A DNA stretch of 64,000 nt from Osmia lignaria lignaria (taxonomy: Eukaryota; Arthropoda; Insecta; Hymenoptera; Megachilidae). The stretch's first letter is position 1. Each line of letters begins with the position of its first letter. The translations under genes and the position numbers were made by a program. Under the pieces are notes generated by a model that was not told the origin of the DNA, ran no database searches, and saw nothing but the letters and a program-made list of their open reading frames with translations. The stretch lies in assembly GCF_051020975.1 (NCBI RefSeq), contig NW_027478167.1:7874001-7938000 (forward strand), in the 5' to 3' direction. Below are positions 63,835 through 64,000 of the stretch, piece by piece.

Positions 63835-64000
63835 TTGCAGATTTATCTCAAGGGAAGGGGCCTAACGGACATATTTCGAGATATTTCTTCTTCTTGTTGT
63901 TCTTCTTCTGCACAGCTAAGCTGGAAGTGGCATTTGCGGCTCGCACTAGTGCAGAGTTATCTCAAAGAAAGGGGCCACGGTGTTTCTGTGTCTCTATTAT
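63835..64000 (+). repeat. Partial Y-type monomer at right edge
   Basis: The last 166 bases carry CCTAACGG and follow a GGTCGCTTAAC linker, as Y does at 50633. The diagnostic GGCTACGG lies just beyond the edge. The type call therefore rests on the 5' half only. TGTGTCTC near 63988 is a private change. Confidence 0.75.

Larger units (their letters stand above)
1..64000 (+). repeat. 322-bp satellite DNA array (about 198.8 monomers)
   Basis: The same 322 bp unit repeats head to tail from the first base to the last. The phase point TTGCAG (or GTGCAG) falls at 81, 403, 725 and onward at 322 bp steps, with a net shift of only -2 bp by 63513. No monomer is inverted and no other sequence interrupts the array. 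One monomer (81-402) has 128 G+C of 322, about 40%, and 13 CpG dinucleotides, close to what its composition predicts. Satellites of this length and homogeneity typically lie in centromeric or pericentromeric heterochromatin of eukaryotes; an insect or other invertebrate source is my inference. The array extends past both window edges, so its true length is unknown. Strand is given relative to the pyrimidine-rich tract being on plus. Confidence 0.98.

Noticed and set aside
1..64000. CRISPR array
   Set aside because: The 322 bp period has no short-repeat/unique-spacer pattern; the whole unit is conserved, and no cas-like gene is present.
1..64000. Transposon or rDNA-type tandem gene array
   Set aside because: No terminal inverted repeats, target-site duplications, transposase or rRNA/tRNA/5S-like sequence is recognisable in the monomer.

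Overview
The whole 64 kb is one head-to-tail tandem repeat: a satellite DNA array with a 322 bp monomer, about 198.8 copies, all in the same orientation, running off both edges of the window. I see no protein-coding gene, RNA gene, transposon, CRISPR array or non-satellite spacer. Every open frame recurs once per monomer and is explained by the repeat; the commonest one (74 codons) opens with TTG or GTG, has no ATG, and is stopped in several monomers. The source is a eukaryote. The style (about 40% GC by my count of one monomer, CpG not depleted, 322 bp or about two nucleosomes long, motifs such as CGAGATAT) fits an insect or other invertebrate centromeric or pericentromeric satellite, but I cannot name the species and the taxon is inference.

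Monomer anatomy, using the copy at 81-402: two 27-bp direct repeats 114 bp apart (82-108 and 196-222, 24/27 identical); a 24-nt pyrimidine-rich exact mirror repeat (132-155) followed by a CACAG that looks like a splice acceptor; four copies of the octamer CGAGATAT (two on plus, two on minus); a 10-bp palindrome GCACTAGTGC; a TGATCA site; and an A-tract-rich linker. Two main classes exist. Class A has GCACTAGTGC and CTCGAAAAC. Class B has GCAATAGTGC, CTCGAGAAC and an altered first 27-bp repeat. There are also A/B hybrids and a diverged class D.

Layout: (1) 1-22940, A and B monomers in irregular A-A-B and A-B patterns, with private variants TATAAAA and GCGGGTTC; (2) 22941-26160, two near-identical 5-monomer units; (3) 26161-30024, mixed monomers; (4) 30025-47090, a mosaic of multi-monomer duplications, with a 5/4/5-monomer higher-order repeat at 38075-42582 and a 5-monomer insertion inside one monomer; (5) 47091-50632, mixed; (6) 50633-61258, a higher-order repeat of six named monomer types whose unit length varies (7, 8, 4, 6, 5 and 3 or more monomers); (7) 61259-64000, where the monomers flanking the start of region 6 return and its first monomer type begins again, implying a superrepeat of 41 monomers (13202 bp).

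Only two length changes are visible in the whole window (+1 at 12407, -3 near 21724); all other variation is substitution. Block duplications are offset by whole multiples of 322 and junction monomers are hybrids, which is the pattern expected from homologous unequal exchange and gene conversion. I found no evidence for a new gene system; the interest lies in the array's higher-order architecture and the structure-prone motifs inside the monomer.
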